Below are positions 32,710 through 44,481 of a stretch of 64,000 nucleotides of DNA, one piece after another (position 1 is the stretch's first letter; each line of letters opens with the position of its first letter). A program made the position numbers and the translations under genes. Source of the stretch: Psylliodes chrysocephalus (lineage: Eukaryota; Arthropoda; Insecta; Coleoptera; Chrysomelidae); NCBI GenBank assembly GCA_927349885.1, contig OV651814.1:50770433-50834432 (forward strand), written 5' to 3'. The notes under the pieces were generated by a model. The model was given only the letters and a program-made list of their open reading frames with translations, had not been told where the DNA came from and made no database searches.

Positions 32710-33795
32710 AATAATCTTCAAAAAGACTGTGTTTCACTTTCTGTGGATGAAATAGCCACTATAATGTGAGACCTATAATACTGGAGTATCTAAGCGACTC
32801 TGTATAACATTATTAAAGAAGATACACTTATTGGAGAAGACTCACATCCGAAAAGGCCCCCAGGAAGAAACAAGACCTTTATTGAAACTTGTGCAAAGAA
32901 TGTAATAAGGCAAATCGTACATTCTTTTTTCTTTCGAAATGGAATTCCTACACTCAAAAAATTACACTCAGAAATAGAAAATATATATTTTCATCTACAA
33001 AAAATATTACATATATTACAGCTTTTTAACAGAGGAAGGCGAAATCATTGCGTGTAGACATTATTTAAGGAAAATAGCGAACAGGTATTTTATTTAGATA
33101 AAACATGGGTGAATGATGCACACAGTAACAAAAATTTGGCAAGATATCTACATCAAAACTAAAAAACAAGCCTTTATGGAAGGGGTCTCTTGTGGTTTAA
33201 AATACTCAACAGGAAATGGAAATCGTTTGATAATAATCCATATTGGAAGCACCGATGGATTCTTGCCAGATGGTTTATTAATGTTCGAGTCAAAGAAAAT
33301 AAAAGACTAGCATGGAAAAATGGATGGCAATATGTAAGAAAATTGGTTTCAGAACATTATAATAAAATCCAGCCAACTCCGTTATTGTTTTAGATAATAC
33401 ATCCTATCACAGTCGATTAAAGGAGTCACACCTACAACAAGATGGAAAAAAGATATATTTCAAAATGGCTTCATTCTAAAAATATTATCAGTCCTCCTAA
33501 ATCCTTGAAGGCAGAATTACTCGTAATAACAAGGCAACATAAAAACAAATTCAAAAAATATATTATAGACGAGATGGCCGGAGAAAAAGGATTTGAAATT
33601 CTCAGATTGCCTCTTTACCACGCAGAGTTAAATCCCATTGAACTGATCTGGTCACAATTAAAAGGTTATATTTCTCGAAACAATGCAATATTTAAATTAC
33701 TTAACGTGAGAAATTTGTTTTTGAAGGCAGTTTCAGATAATAATAAACCTCAGAAAAGACAATGATAATGATGCCAGTAGTTATAGTGAAGACAG
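32710..33795 (+). pseudogene. Second DD82E/Sailor-like transposase copy, heavily damaged
   Basis: Plus-strand pieces in order: a helix-turn-helix region (VSLSVDEIATI near 32735), SHPKRPPGRNKTFIETCAK near 32845, NGIPTLKKLHSEIE near 32940, FYLDKTWVND near 33090 (first D, YLDETW in relatives), GNRLIIIHIGSTDGFLPDGL near 33215-33275, VLDNTSYHSRL near 33390 (second D) and FEILRLPLYHAELNPIELIW near 33595-33650 (E). The spacing from second D to E is again about 81 residues, as in the copy at 25506-27393, although the proteins differ considerably. Stops and frameshifts lie near 32775, 33050, 33140, 33325 and 33430. An intron-like gap ending TTACAG lies near 33020. No terminal repeats were found. Confidence 0.75.
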
Positions 33796-36700
33796 TAACT
33801 TTTAAAGATTAGTTACTTTTGGGATCCCATAAATTTCTTTGAAATCTAATTCTTCCATTAAATTAATGTTTTTTCGACATATTTTTGAAAGATGATATGT
33901 ACACATTTGAGATTTGAGTTCGCACAAACACACTGAAACCAGAAGATGCACTTTGATCTGAGTAAACAGAAACTGATATTTTGAACAGGTGTTAGTTTTA
34001 TTTCGCTTCTAAAAACTCGGTTGTTAAATGTCGGTTTGATATGTACCCGACATTACAGGCCAAATTTGATCAATACTTTTGTGATTTGTTTGGGTACCTT
34101 ATGAATAAGCGATCGACTAAAGTCATTCACTTGAAGAGAATCGACATGATAGAGAAAGGTTGAACCAAGTTAGTTTAGATTAAAGTGGATTGATTATGTT
34201 GAAAAACATAATGTAAAGTTCAATTATAGTGGGGCCGTCCTAAGTTTACCACTTTTGCACTAACGTTATGGCTCGCTGATGGCACCTCGACAAATACTGC
34301 ACCTATAAGTACCTATTCTTGGATAATTTTTTTGAAACCGTACACTCCAAACTCAGTAATGGGAATTTAGATATTTATATTTATCTTCTTCAAATATTCT
34401 GTCCCAACAATTTGAAGGCATTTTCTTGCTCTATAACAATATTAATAAATAAATAATTTGTGACAAAAATTGGCTACTGGCTAAATCTTCTTTTGGTAAA
34501 TGAAGAATGCCACATTCATGTGGCATGTGTTACCAATGCAATATGTGCCCCGACTGATTATTTTAATATTGACTACAGTAGCGTAGGTGTCTACGGCGCG
34601 TACAACATTTGGCCAATTTTGTAATAGACACACTGGGCTTCGAATCCTACAAAGACCATGTGAATTAATTTGCATGGTTCTCTATAGGATTTGATGGAAG
34701 TCGTATTAGCAGAAATTTAATTTCTGTTGATATGATATCCTATTATAAAAATCGCTATGCGTTAGCGTTTTCGATGATGGTGGGTGGGGTTTTCCTCACC
34801 TGTAAGTCAAATGTGGCATCAATCATCTTTAAGTCGCCGCGGAGCGCCACGGCAAATAATAATAATAATACTAGCCGTCCCTTTTCCTACACAAGTCGCT
34901 CAGTCGACTTCAGGGGTTGAAATTCACTCGTAAGGGGTGAATTGGAGAGAGAGAAATTTCAGCGGTACTCAAAACAGTACTCTTATTTACTGCTGTAGTA
35001 ACTAAAAATGATTTTTTGAACTTATTTTAAAATAATAATTTATAATTTTGTAGATTAATTTGAATGTTGTAGAGGTTAATTTCGATATCTAGTTTTAACG
35101 GGGCTGGCTTACCGATTTTTTTTTGTTTATTCGGGTTAAGATAAAAATTATGTTTGTAATACTATATTTTACATTCACAATTAACTTCATACATAAAAAA
35201 ATGCAAATATGTTTACTCCGTTTTGAACAGTTTATCATTAGATATGTTTTCGTCACTTGCTTGCGTTTATTATTACTGGTTGAACTTTACCAATTACATT
35301 TCCCATTTTCTAATATTTACTTAATGTTGTATGTATACACTTCCACCATATTTCTTCACTTACTTGCTGCAATAAATGCTTGCTCCCATAAATCTATGAC
35401 ACTAGCCTCATTTTTATACAATGTCCATATCATTTCCAATTCATTAAATTGGCAATGATTTGGAAGAATACGTAAATACCTGATGTGCATATCGTAAAGC
35501 TAGATGTTCTTTAATTGCTAAGATCAAATTGGTTTTGATAAATAAATGGTAATTTTTAATGTTTTTTATTTAGCCATTGCCGATTATCGTCTTTACGAGT
35601 ATTCCAATTTGGGATTTTGTCTCGAAGACGAGAATAGTATGAAGAGTTGTCCAATACAATCAAACATGTTGGAACCAATTTTCGATTATTTCCTCATTCA
35701 TTTTGTCGGGGTAGTTTTCAGTATTTTTTTTTGCAGCAAAAACTAAACTATCTGGTTCTTTTTGATTAACTCAAAATTACAACTTTAACAAAAGTAAAAG
35801 AAATATTAAATACTCTGATCAACTACAGCTTAAGCACTTGATCTAAAGGCTTAATTATTTATAATTTTCTTAATTGGTAACACCATTTTATTTATTAAAT
35901 ATATCATAAATAAAAACCATTATAATTCAGAATAGGTACATTAAAATAATTGCACTCTCCTACTCAATACGTATTAAGAAAAGTGATAATTAAGTTTGAA
36001 GGATTTATTAAAAAAATATTTACCAAATATATTCAATCGCCTATTCAAAAGGTTAATTGATTATCGAACCAACTCTATCTTCAATAAAGAATATTATAGT
36101 AATTGAATTGCTATTAAAGGTGATTTTATAAGTGTTCCTTTGCAAAATTGTTAAAAAACTAAACAAGTAACCACTTTGCTCTTTGAGTTAATTTCATTTA
36201 GTATGAAATCAGATAACAATATGAATAAAAGACCCAAAATAATAGGTACGTTTCCTTATACCTACGTACTCAGACTAAAATTAATGACTCACATGAATTT
36301 TTATGCAAAAAGGTAACTGAACTATTCATGACATTCTTCGAGACATTAATAATTTATTTCGTCTAACCGGTATGCATAAAAAATACGATTTAAATGAATT
36401 ATTTAAATAGATTTTCCTTTTTGTTCATTTCCAGTAAATTTACGTTGTAAATGTCACCTTAATGTTTCTGAATTAATATTCTCCATCTTTGTTTGTACGT
36501 TCCATTTATTACACCAAGAACTTCCCTAGCTCCCGAAATTATGCAACCATCCATCATCCTACGTTTCTGTAAGAGGATAAATTTCCTGCTGTGCAGGATT
36601 AGGAAATTACAACAATAATAATAAGATTCTCGCTTCGCTATTCTCTAAGTGTACATTATTTCATAAAGTAACTACGGATAACGGACGTTTCGTTAAATTG

Positions 36701-37609
36701 AAATGACGTCCTCAATACTAATTACCTTTGCGGTTGCTGTAAAAATAGAGGTATAATAATATAATAATTATCTACCGTTCTGACTGTTTTCAGGCTATGA
36801 AATTTACGCGTTAGTCATCAACCTTTCTATTAAATATTCAAGTCAGTTTTGATTTATTTATTGATGCGATTTAAAAGGCAATCCTTCTTCGGCTTTTTAG
36901 TTAATCGATAACTATGTAAAAATGTACAAGGAAATCTACATGTTGAGAGTATCTTTTGTAACTTTATTTTTTATTACATCCCTGTAAACTCCATTATTTA
37001 AAACAAAGGTAAAAAACGCTTAACTATGTCAATTTTTATTTGAATCGAGGTATTTATAGTATAAAAATAACCTCAATTTTTTCTAATAGTAGGAGAGGTC
37101 GTGTAGCACTTTGTTGGAAAGATATTTAAAAGCGAATTTTAAAAATTTATCGCAATTGAGGTCTTTAGCGACATAATAATTTTAAATAAATTAAACAAAT
37201 AAAGTATTTACATATTCAAAATTAATAAATTATAACTATAATGAAATAGAAATTATTACAGAAGGTGATTAAAATGTTCTCCATTTACTTCCTGACATTT
37301 GCCAAAAAACTAGACATGATAACTTGATATCTAATAGAGCATGATAAAAATAACTCATTATAACAGACAGACGGTTAGGTTTAGACTAGTTTAGAGGATT
37401 GTCTCAGGCGTGTCCCTCTCTAACTTAAACAATAATCTTGTGATCAGTTAGAGATGTTTGACTCGATACTCTCCAGTTCGTAACTAGATCTTTAATTTTG
37501 TCATAAAACAAATTCTAAAGTTGGCAAATTGTTAAAAAAATTAGGACCTCTAATACGGAATGGGCAAATATGAAAAGAACATAATCTTAATATTTTTTTT
37601 CCGCTCTTC
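33796..37609. other. Long AT-rich stretch without supported genes
   Basis: I found no transposon ends or coding motifs. There is an (AAT)n run at about 34857-34872 and a GC-richer patch at about 34770-34860. The 111-codon plus frame at 35123-35458 is hydrophobic and AT-driven, with no motif or repeated helix pattern typical of a receptor family, and is not called. ATTTCCT/AGGAAAT near 36588-36612 forms a weak hairpin. Confidence 0.4.
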
Positions 37610-37711
37610 TTAAGGTGATTACAGCACCCCCTTATAATTTTTTTTTTTTTTAAAATAACTTTTTGAGATATCCTTGTCCGAAAATTATAAGGGGTGATGT
37701 AATCACCTTAA
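37610..37711. mobile_element. Fold-back MITE at a TTAA target, 94 bp
   Basis: TTAA at 37610-37613 and 37708-37711 bracket an element whose arms GGTGATTACAGCACCCCCTT and (inward from the right) GGTGATTACATCACCCCTTA pair over about 28 bp. TTAA duplication is typical of piggyBac-like and Kolobok-like transposases; the ends lack the piggyBac CCC start, so the superfamily is open. Confidence 0.75.
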
Positions 37712-37912
37712 ATATCTTATCAAATATGCAAAATTATCAATGTTTTGTTTTTGAGGCAAAAAAATGGTAAAATTTTGTTGAGATCTATATTTTAATTATG
37801 ATTTCTATAGCTTTATGTTTGCTATATAGAAAAATCTATATGTCAAATTTTAAATTTTGAGATCAAGTGATTGTTAAATTTTGGTCAAATAAAAATTCAG
37901 GCGAAATTAATA

Positions 37913-39237
37913 CACGGAAAAAAAATTGTAGAACAAATTTCTACAATTGTAGATTTTTTCTCTACAATAAATAGTACATATAGGGACAGGGACAATTTGT
38001 AATAAAAATTTCCAAATATTTGTGGAGAATGTATTGTAGAGTTATTATCTACAATATTTAGTAAAAAGATCCAAATGCATCATAAGAATTGTTCTACAAA
38101 TTGTTATAATTTTTGCTATTCATTGTATAAATTTATATTAAAAATGTATTGCGTTTTATGAAAATAAATACGAAAATTTTACACAATAAATAGTAAAAAT
38201 TCATATAAATTGTAGTAATTTTTAATAAAATTTGTAGTAGTATTCCATAATTATTATAATTATAACCTAGAAAAAAATGTTCCTTAATAAAATATTCAAT
38301 TTATTGTTTTAATATAAAAGATACAAATTCTTAATTACATTATGTAATAATAGCGCCCTCAGTCTCAGTTGGCTTTTCTGCACCTGAAAAATATGAAATA
38401 AAAATTAATACCAATTGAATTGTTCATACCCTTAAAACGGGGATATTTATCACCTTTACACTGATTGACTAAGTCAGATAACTAACAAAAATGAGAAAGT
38501 AGGTATGTCACAATTAAGACAAAAATACATCATTTAACTTGGCACAAAATTCGATCGTTGGGCACAACATTCGATCGTTATCCACAACTATTTTTTTAAA
38601 ATAATCTACTAAGGTTATTTAAATTAGTTATCTAAAGGTAAATTATTCAGAAACAATAATAAATGTACTTACCACCAATAGAATTTATTATTAAAATTTT
38701 CTCAAACACATCGGTGCTTATAATATAATAATGTGTTATAGGTACTCGTATATGTACCATGCTTTGTTATGTGAACATGGCGAACGGCTACTGCTGTCTG
38801 GCCGTTAATGATCGACGTCAGAAAACGTTGGCCAATAGCAGAATTTTGTTTTGTTCACATGACTTAGAATTTCTACAATATTATAGAATATTTTTGAAGA
38901 AGGGATGTAAAGTATTACTATTTTTTGTAGAGAAAATTACTATTTTTTGTAGAGATAATTATTAATATTTGTACAAATTTTTACAGAAGTTAATAGTAAT
39001 AATTACAATAATTGTAATAAATTTTTACTTCTACAAACAATAGTAAAATATACTAAACATTGTGGACTTCTTTCCTATTGTTGTAGCATTTTATTCGACA
39101 ATTCAATTGCTACAATAATTAATAGTTTTTAACTATAAATAATTGTAGTAAAATTTTCTACAAATTGTTAAGTATTTTTCTACAAGTCTACTACTACAAC
39201 ATTGTAGTAAAATTTTCTAGTCACATTTTTTTCCGTG
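37913..39237. mobile_element. Non-autonomous element with CACGGAAAAAAA ends, 1.3 kb
   Basis: CACGGAAAAAAAATTGTAGA at 37913 and, inward from 39237, CACGGAAAAAAATGTGACTA are inverted, with TA outside each (37911-37912, 39238-39239). Both flanking thirds of the interior are dense in TTGTAGTAAAA/TTTTCTACAA words in both orientations, making the element strongly self-complementary. The middle (about 38380-38760) is unrelated and contains two GGCACAAAATTCGATCGTT-like words near 38540-38570. The 68-codon plus frame at 38759-38965 has no motif. Confidence 0.7.
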
Positions 39238-39239
39238 TA

Positions 39240-40866
39240 AAATACCTGTATCTACCTTAATACGATAGACACATTAATAATGGGAAATTTCGAATTATCC
39301 TAGTGTCCCACGCCTACGATTATCGTATGTACATTTCAATTGCAAAACACACTGCATCGTTATTTTTTACCTCTGTTGTTTCTAAGCAATCTTCTTAGTA
39401 GTCTATGAAAAGTATTATGTGATTAGTTCTGTCCGTCCGATGTCACGTTTTTTTTCCGCACAATAAGTCAAAAACGAAAAATGATATCGTATTAGAAGAG
39501 CGTGAGAGCCAAATTAACGTTTTTAGGATTATTGGGCCAATGGGTTTATTTGATCAACGTCCTTGATATATCAGAAGGGCGTATGGTTTCATAAGTATTA
39601 ACATCCTATTCTAAGTTGTTTTATGGTGTATAAACAAACTGCAAAATTATAATATCAGAAAGGCGTATGCTCATACGCCCTGAAAAATTTACCTGTTGGT
39701 TCATACGCCCTTCTGTCATATCGATCAACTTCAAAATTTTAGCAAAAATCAAGCTCTATGAGAGGACAAAGCCTATTGATTTTGAAAAAAATCTGAAAAA
39801 AAATTGGGGGGATTAAAAAGGTGTATTAAAAAAACCTAAGTCAAAAATAAAGAATGATATCAACTTAAATTTTTTACCAAAAATTAAGCTCTATAAGGGG
39901 AAGAAGCTCTTTAGTTTTAATAAATATCTGAATAAAAATGGGTGGTTTAAAGGAGGTTGAAATAAAAAAAAAATATAAATCAAGTAAAAATCAGTCTCTA
40001 TCAGGAGATGAATCCTACTGATTTTATTACAAATCTGAATAAAATAAGCGTGAAGGGGGTTTAAATTAAAAAAAGAAAAAAAAAAAATTAAAAACCAAAA
40101 GCGATATTAACATGAAATGTTTTGTAAAATATTTTTTTATTATGATTTAAATGATACTATTAATGCTCACCAGGTGTCACGTTTTATGTAAATTCATATT
40201 ATCCAAATTATCTGTAAGGTTTGGGAGGGTGGTTTGTTTCACAGCACTTAGACCTCATACGGCCTATTGTGCATCGTCCAGGGGCAAACAGGACCCTGTC
40301 CCTGCAAAATAGCCGTTTTAGCGTCGTGTCGATTACATGATAATAATTATCAGTAAAAGGTGCGGCAAGCCTTTTTTATTATTAAATTGGTGCCAAATCT
40401 GTTGAGTAGTGAATCTTCAAGTCGTGAACGTTAAATTGTGATGAGCACTTTTCACCAAATTAAAACATTCTGAGTTTCCCCCTATTTTAATCAGTCTTTT
40501 TTATGTTTATTTCAAATTTTCAACTTTCTTTCTTACTCTTTCTTCTCATAACGTAATTGAGCATATTCAACAATCTACGAAGGAAGTCATAAACTCCAGA
40601 GAATCATTTTCACTCAGAAAGATACATTCAGCGAAATTTCTACGTCAATGAAACCGTCCTGAACGTCTTTTCTTGCATTCTAAGGGATACAGCAATGACA
40701 GAAAAAGCGATAAGGCTAAAGAATGAGTTATTACCAATAGGGGAAAGGAAAAGTATTAGGAGTTAAAAGGGTGCATCTAAAACCAGATCTCGACGCGCCA
40801 TGTGGAACAAAATTGAAACTCAGCGGGCAAAAAGTTATTCTACATATTTACCAATTAAGAAAAAAT
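39240..40866. other. Spacer with clustered CAGAAGGGCGTATG hairpins
   Basis: CAGAAGGGCGTATG near 39573, CAGAAAGGCGTATG near 39656 followed at once by CATACGCCCTGAA, and CATACGCCCTTCTG near 39707 form overlapping inverted repeats. From about 39730 to 40100 blocks with AAATCAAGCTCTATNAGNGG and TATTGATTTT...TCTGAA recur three times at a spacing of about 120-130 bp, a decayed tandem array. No gene was seen. Confidence 0.5.
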
Positions 40867-41401
40867 GTTTGTTTTGGTTCTCGTTCGAGAATTGTTCTAA
40901 GAACGATGCGCAAAACTATTGATGCAATAGTCCTTAATTCTGAACAATTATGTATCATTTGTACTTGAAATCAAAACACTGCTAGACCACTTAGACCAGT
41001 TAAATGTTAAAAAGTAATTTATAAATAAAAAAGAAGAAATAACAAAGGGTTAATGTCTAATTAAGAAAGAGGACATATAATATTGTAAAACGTAGACCGT
41101 AGATAAATTAAAAAAATATATTTATATATAAACTTATAACATAACATCATCTAATCAAATGTCTCATTATCATTCGTTATTTGAAAATTCCTTGCAAAAC
41201 TGTCAATACAAAACAATATTTCAATTCAGAAACAGTTCTTGCTTTGGGCCAGGACCTAAGTTACTGTTCGAGAATGGTTATGGAACCACTCTCAAAAAAA
41301 ATCAAAACAGAATGTACGGGTTAGGAACTAGTTATGGTGAAACCAAAACACGAATGCTCCAAAGGTTCTGGAGCACTTACGAACGTGAACCAAAACAAAG
41401 C
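40867..41401 (+). mobile_element. MITE of the TTTGTTTTGGTTC family, copy 2 (complete)
   Basis: The ends are inverted: GTTTGTTTTGGTTCTCGTTC from 40867, and GCTTTGTTTTGGTTCACGTT inward from 41401. The 535-bp interior matches 12726-13187 in inverse orientation. The open frames at 40771-40968 and 41159-41603 cross its borders and are not genes. Confidence 0.75.
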
Positions 41402-41474
41402 TAAAGATTTGAAAGAAAATCAATACTGGTTACAAATTTTACATATTGTAGGAGACACCATTTTAACACAAATG

Positions 41475-41720
41475 GAACAATGCGAGAACACGAGACCGAT
41501 GCAAGCGACAGCGACAGACGACCGATGCACTTACGTTTACGTGTTAAAAGTGCTGACGTTGTCTCTTGCATCGGCCGCTCGATCGCAAGTGAGCGTAATT
41601 TAATTCATTCAGACGTAAAAGAGACCGTTTTCGGTCGCCTTACGTGGTCGCTTGCCTCTGACTCGTGGCTCGGTCTAGAAATCCCAAATGGTACCTTAAG
41701 AAGTACAACGGCCTCGTAGA
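41475..41720. repeat. GC-richer dispersed repeat, copy 1
   Basis: The segment is markedly richer in G+C than its surroundings, with repeated GACCGATGCA and GCGACNGAC words, and shares TTCAGACGTAAAAGAGACCG and TTTTCGGTCGCCTTACG with 62955-63390. Internal inverted words (CGACCGATGCA / TGCATCGGCCG) suggest a foldable non-autonomous element. Type unknown. Confidence 0.5.
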
Positions 41721-42600
41721 CAGGATCGATATTTCGTAGAGGTTTGAGGTTGTGTGTTTGACGATTTTAAAACGTTAGTTTGTTTACAGATTAGTCTTGT
41801 GTGTTTTACATAAATAATCCAAAACTATACCTCCTAAAAAACCTGTTGGTGTTAAACGATTCGAGTTTTAATTATTATTATTATTGTAATCCCTAATGTC
41901 CCTCATCTGACTGCAAAAAGGGACACGTGTTTATTGTTTACTATTTGTAGTTGGGTACAGAGGAGGGGGTGATGAGCATGTACTATGTCCCGGTGTTGGC
42001 AGCTGTCGCGTGACCTGTCAAATTCAAAGTTCCTTTTTTGCTGGCAATGAGATATATACTTTTAGACGTCCATAACAATAAAAAAATAATCCCTTTACAT
42101 TTTCTGTTATTCAGTTTTGCTACTGTGTAGAGATTTCGATCATGTGACCGGATATTTGGGAAATTCGGGATATAGCTTATTATAGCTCTGAATATTGGAT
42201 GATATTGCAAATATTTTTTGTGTAGGCGAAAGGCTTAATGTAAAACAAAATGTAGCCAGGCGAAAAAAAATCTGTCTTTTGAAATATGTGTAGAATCGGA
42301 ACCAAATGTTAAAAAGTAATTTAATAATTATCTCAAAATGTTTGCATGACTCTCATCTAAGAGTATTGCTCTCTAAGCATTTTTGTTCAGGATTTTACCC
42401 CATTCGCCATAAATTATATTTTGATATTATTTTTGAAATACGGGATAAATGAAGGCTCAGAAGACCAACAGTCACAAACATGTAGGTACTTATCTACGGT
42501 TTGTCTTTCTTGTTTGCGGAATATGCCCAATATTTCTTTTTTTTTTTATTAGATATTGCCCACTATAAATCTTCCTTTTAAAAAGAGGAAATAAATCCAA
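41721..42600. other. Intergenic, nothing recognised
   Basis: Contains an (ATT)n run at about 41872-41886. The minus-strand 75-codon frame at 41983-42210 has no motif. Confidence 0.35.
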
Positions 42601-42601
42601 C

Positions 42602-42650
42602 TCATTAGTTGATGAGTCCTAATAAGGACGAAACCGGTCCAAGAATGACG
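42602..42650 (+). ncRNA. Hammerhead-ribozyme-like motif 1
   Basis: Reading from 42609: TTGATGA, a stem II of GTCC/GGAC around a 6-base loop, then GAAA, then the short self-complementary ACCGGT and C at 42639, the predicted cleavage position. This is the minimal type I layout known from Penelope-like elements, where the very short stem III acts in dimers. CATT before the core can pair with AATG at about 42644-42647 as stem I. Core position 3 is T where an active ribozyme has C, so this copy is probably weak or dead. Confidence 0.6.
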
Positions 42651-43617
42651 TTCTCCATAATAAGCAAAATCTAAGGGTTGAAAATAATTTTCAATTTTTG
42701 CTGTTTTTCTCTTGTTACAAGTCAATGCCTGTTGAGGTATAAGCCAAAGGAGTAGTTGCTCGTAATATGTGACCCGAACATTTATTTTTATATTTTGTTT
42801 TCTTCTTACTTTTGTTAAATAATATTTATTTTATTATTTACCTCTTATATTCTACCCCCCTACCAAGAGTACTCATTTAATTATTTTTATTATTATTATT
42901 TAAATGAAACCTAGTTTGCAAGTTTTTGGCCAAGTACATCAGTTTTTGATCCACTGTGCGCCGCGACGCTCTTATGACTAACTGGTCGTGTCATGAAAAA
43001 CGTGGTGACTGTCGGATGAATGCATTATTAATGACTACGAACTGCTATAAATAGTTCACTAACCTTTTTATATCGGGGCTTAGATGTTTTTTCGGTCGAA
43101 AATGACCTAAACTTTAAAGGGCTGTAACGATTTACCCTTTTGTTACTTTGCTATATAAATATTTACGAGGACGTGCTTATATTTTATGTTTTTTTTGTAT
43201 AGAAGATTTTGGGTTTTCTCCAAAGTATATTTAGTAAAAAAATATTACCCTATATCAAAAAAATTGCAATGTCGGAAAGCCCTTTCCTATTCGACCTTTG
43301 CAGGGTTATTGTCGATAATATCCTTTCATCATTGTCTAGTTTGGTCCTTTTTATTAGACCCGAAAGCCTAATAGGTAGCCATTTTCCAACATGTGTGTAC
43401 TTGGTTTTTCTTCTTCAATTATTTATAACTCCTTCATTTGAAAATCGATAATTTAGTACATATTGGCAATAGGGATAGTAGTCATATGTCAAAAGATATT
43501 AATATTTTTTTTTAATTTTAATAAATGCGACAAACATTGTCAATTAGTCTGTTAACCATCTAATATCTTCTACGTCGTTATTCATTAACTAATGGTTGAA
43601 ACAAAAATGGATTAATA
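42651..43617. other. Intergenic downstream of the ribozyme motif
   Basis: No reverse transcriptase or GIY-YIG coding was found that would identify a Penelope element body. The overlapping plus frames at 43186-43451 lack motifs. Confidence 0.35.
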
Positions 43618-43619
43618 TA

Positions 43620-44479
43620 CACTAGTGGAAAAAATTAAGGGATAAAAAAAATCTCGATTTTTGCGATTTTTCGAGTGGTTGTATCTTTGGTAAAAATGGC
43701 CGTACGTGAATGAAAAAAAAAAAAAAGGAATTTGAAGCTTGAAGTGTCTAGTTTATGGATCTTGTGATAAAAAAATTTCTAACCAACAAATAGCACAAAA
43801 TCCTGATAAATATCATGGATAGAAAATTAAAAATTTTTTTTTTAATTTTTAGTATACGGAATTTTGTCGACATAACCCCTATATGCATTGGATAGGTGGT
43901 TCAGTTAGCTTCAATTCCTTTTTTTTATGGCCTCGAGATGACCTTTCCTTGCTGAGTTCAGAAAATTAACGAAAATGCGTCATTTCCTCTTCTCTAGTCA
44001 ATATCTCAGGAACCAATGGTCGCTCAGGAAATAGAAGGGGGGTTTCGGAAACTTCGATTCATTCTTTACAAGGTTTTGGCATGTTCTTTCATGAGAATTT
44101 TTTTTTTCATCCTTAGCATGACTTTGAAGAATTTCGAAAAACAGTTCTTTTTGAGGTTTTTTAGAAAATAATGTTGAGTGTGCATCTTACAGGCCACTGT
44201 TCCCCCGAAAGCCCTACAAAATTTTAACCTTTGTTTCATGCGAGTGAATTTTTGAAGTAATTGAAGGATCGCGTTTTTCTATCCATGATATTCATTAGGA
44301 TTTTGTGCTAATTGTCGGTTGGACATTTTTTTTATCGCAAGATCCATAAACTAGGTACTTCAAGCTTCAAATTGCTTTTTTTTTCATTCACGTACGACCA
44401 TTTTTACCAAAGATACAGCCTTTCAAAAAATCGCAAAAATCGAGATTTTTTTTTGATTCCTTTATTTTTTCCACTAGTG
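43620..44479. mobile_element. Non-autonomous transposon with about 210-bp TIRs, 860 bp
   Basis: Left arm from 43620 (CACTAGTGGAAAAAATTAAG) and right arm inward from 44479 (CACTAGTGGAAAAAATAAAG) are inverted over about 210 bp, passing through TCTCGATTTTTGCGATTTTT, ATCTTTGGTAAAAATGG and ATCCATAAACTAG. TA lies directly outside both ends (43618-43619, 44480-44481). The end motif and TA target fit Tc1/mariner-type mobilisation. The middle is about 440 bp with no coding potential; the 84-codon plus frame at 44312-44566 lies in the right arm and is not a gene. Confidence 0.85.
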
Positions 44480-44481
44480 TA

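Noticed and set aside
35123..35458. 111-codon hydrophobic frame as a chemoreceptor fragment
   Set aside because: The frame is driven by AT-rich codons (Phe, Ile, Leu, Tyr), has no receptor motif and no neighbouring exon with the same pattern.
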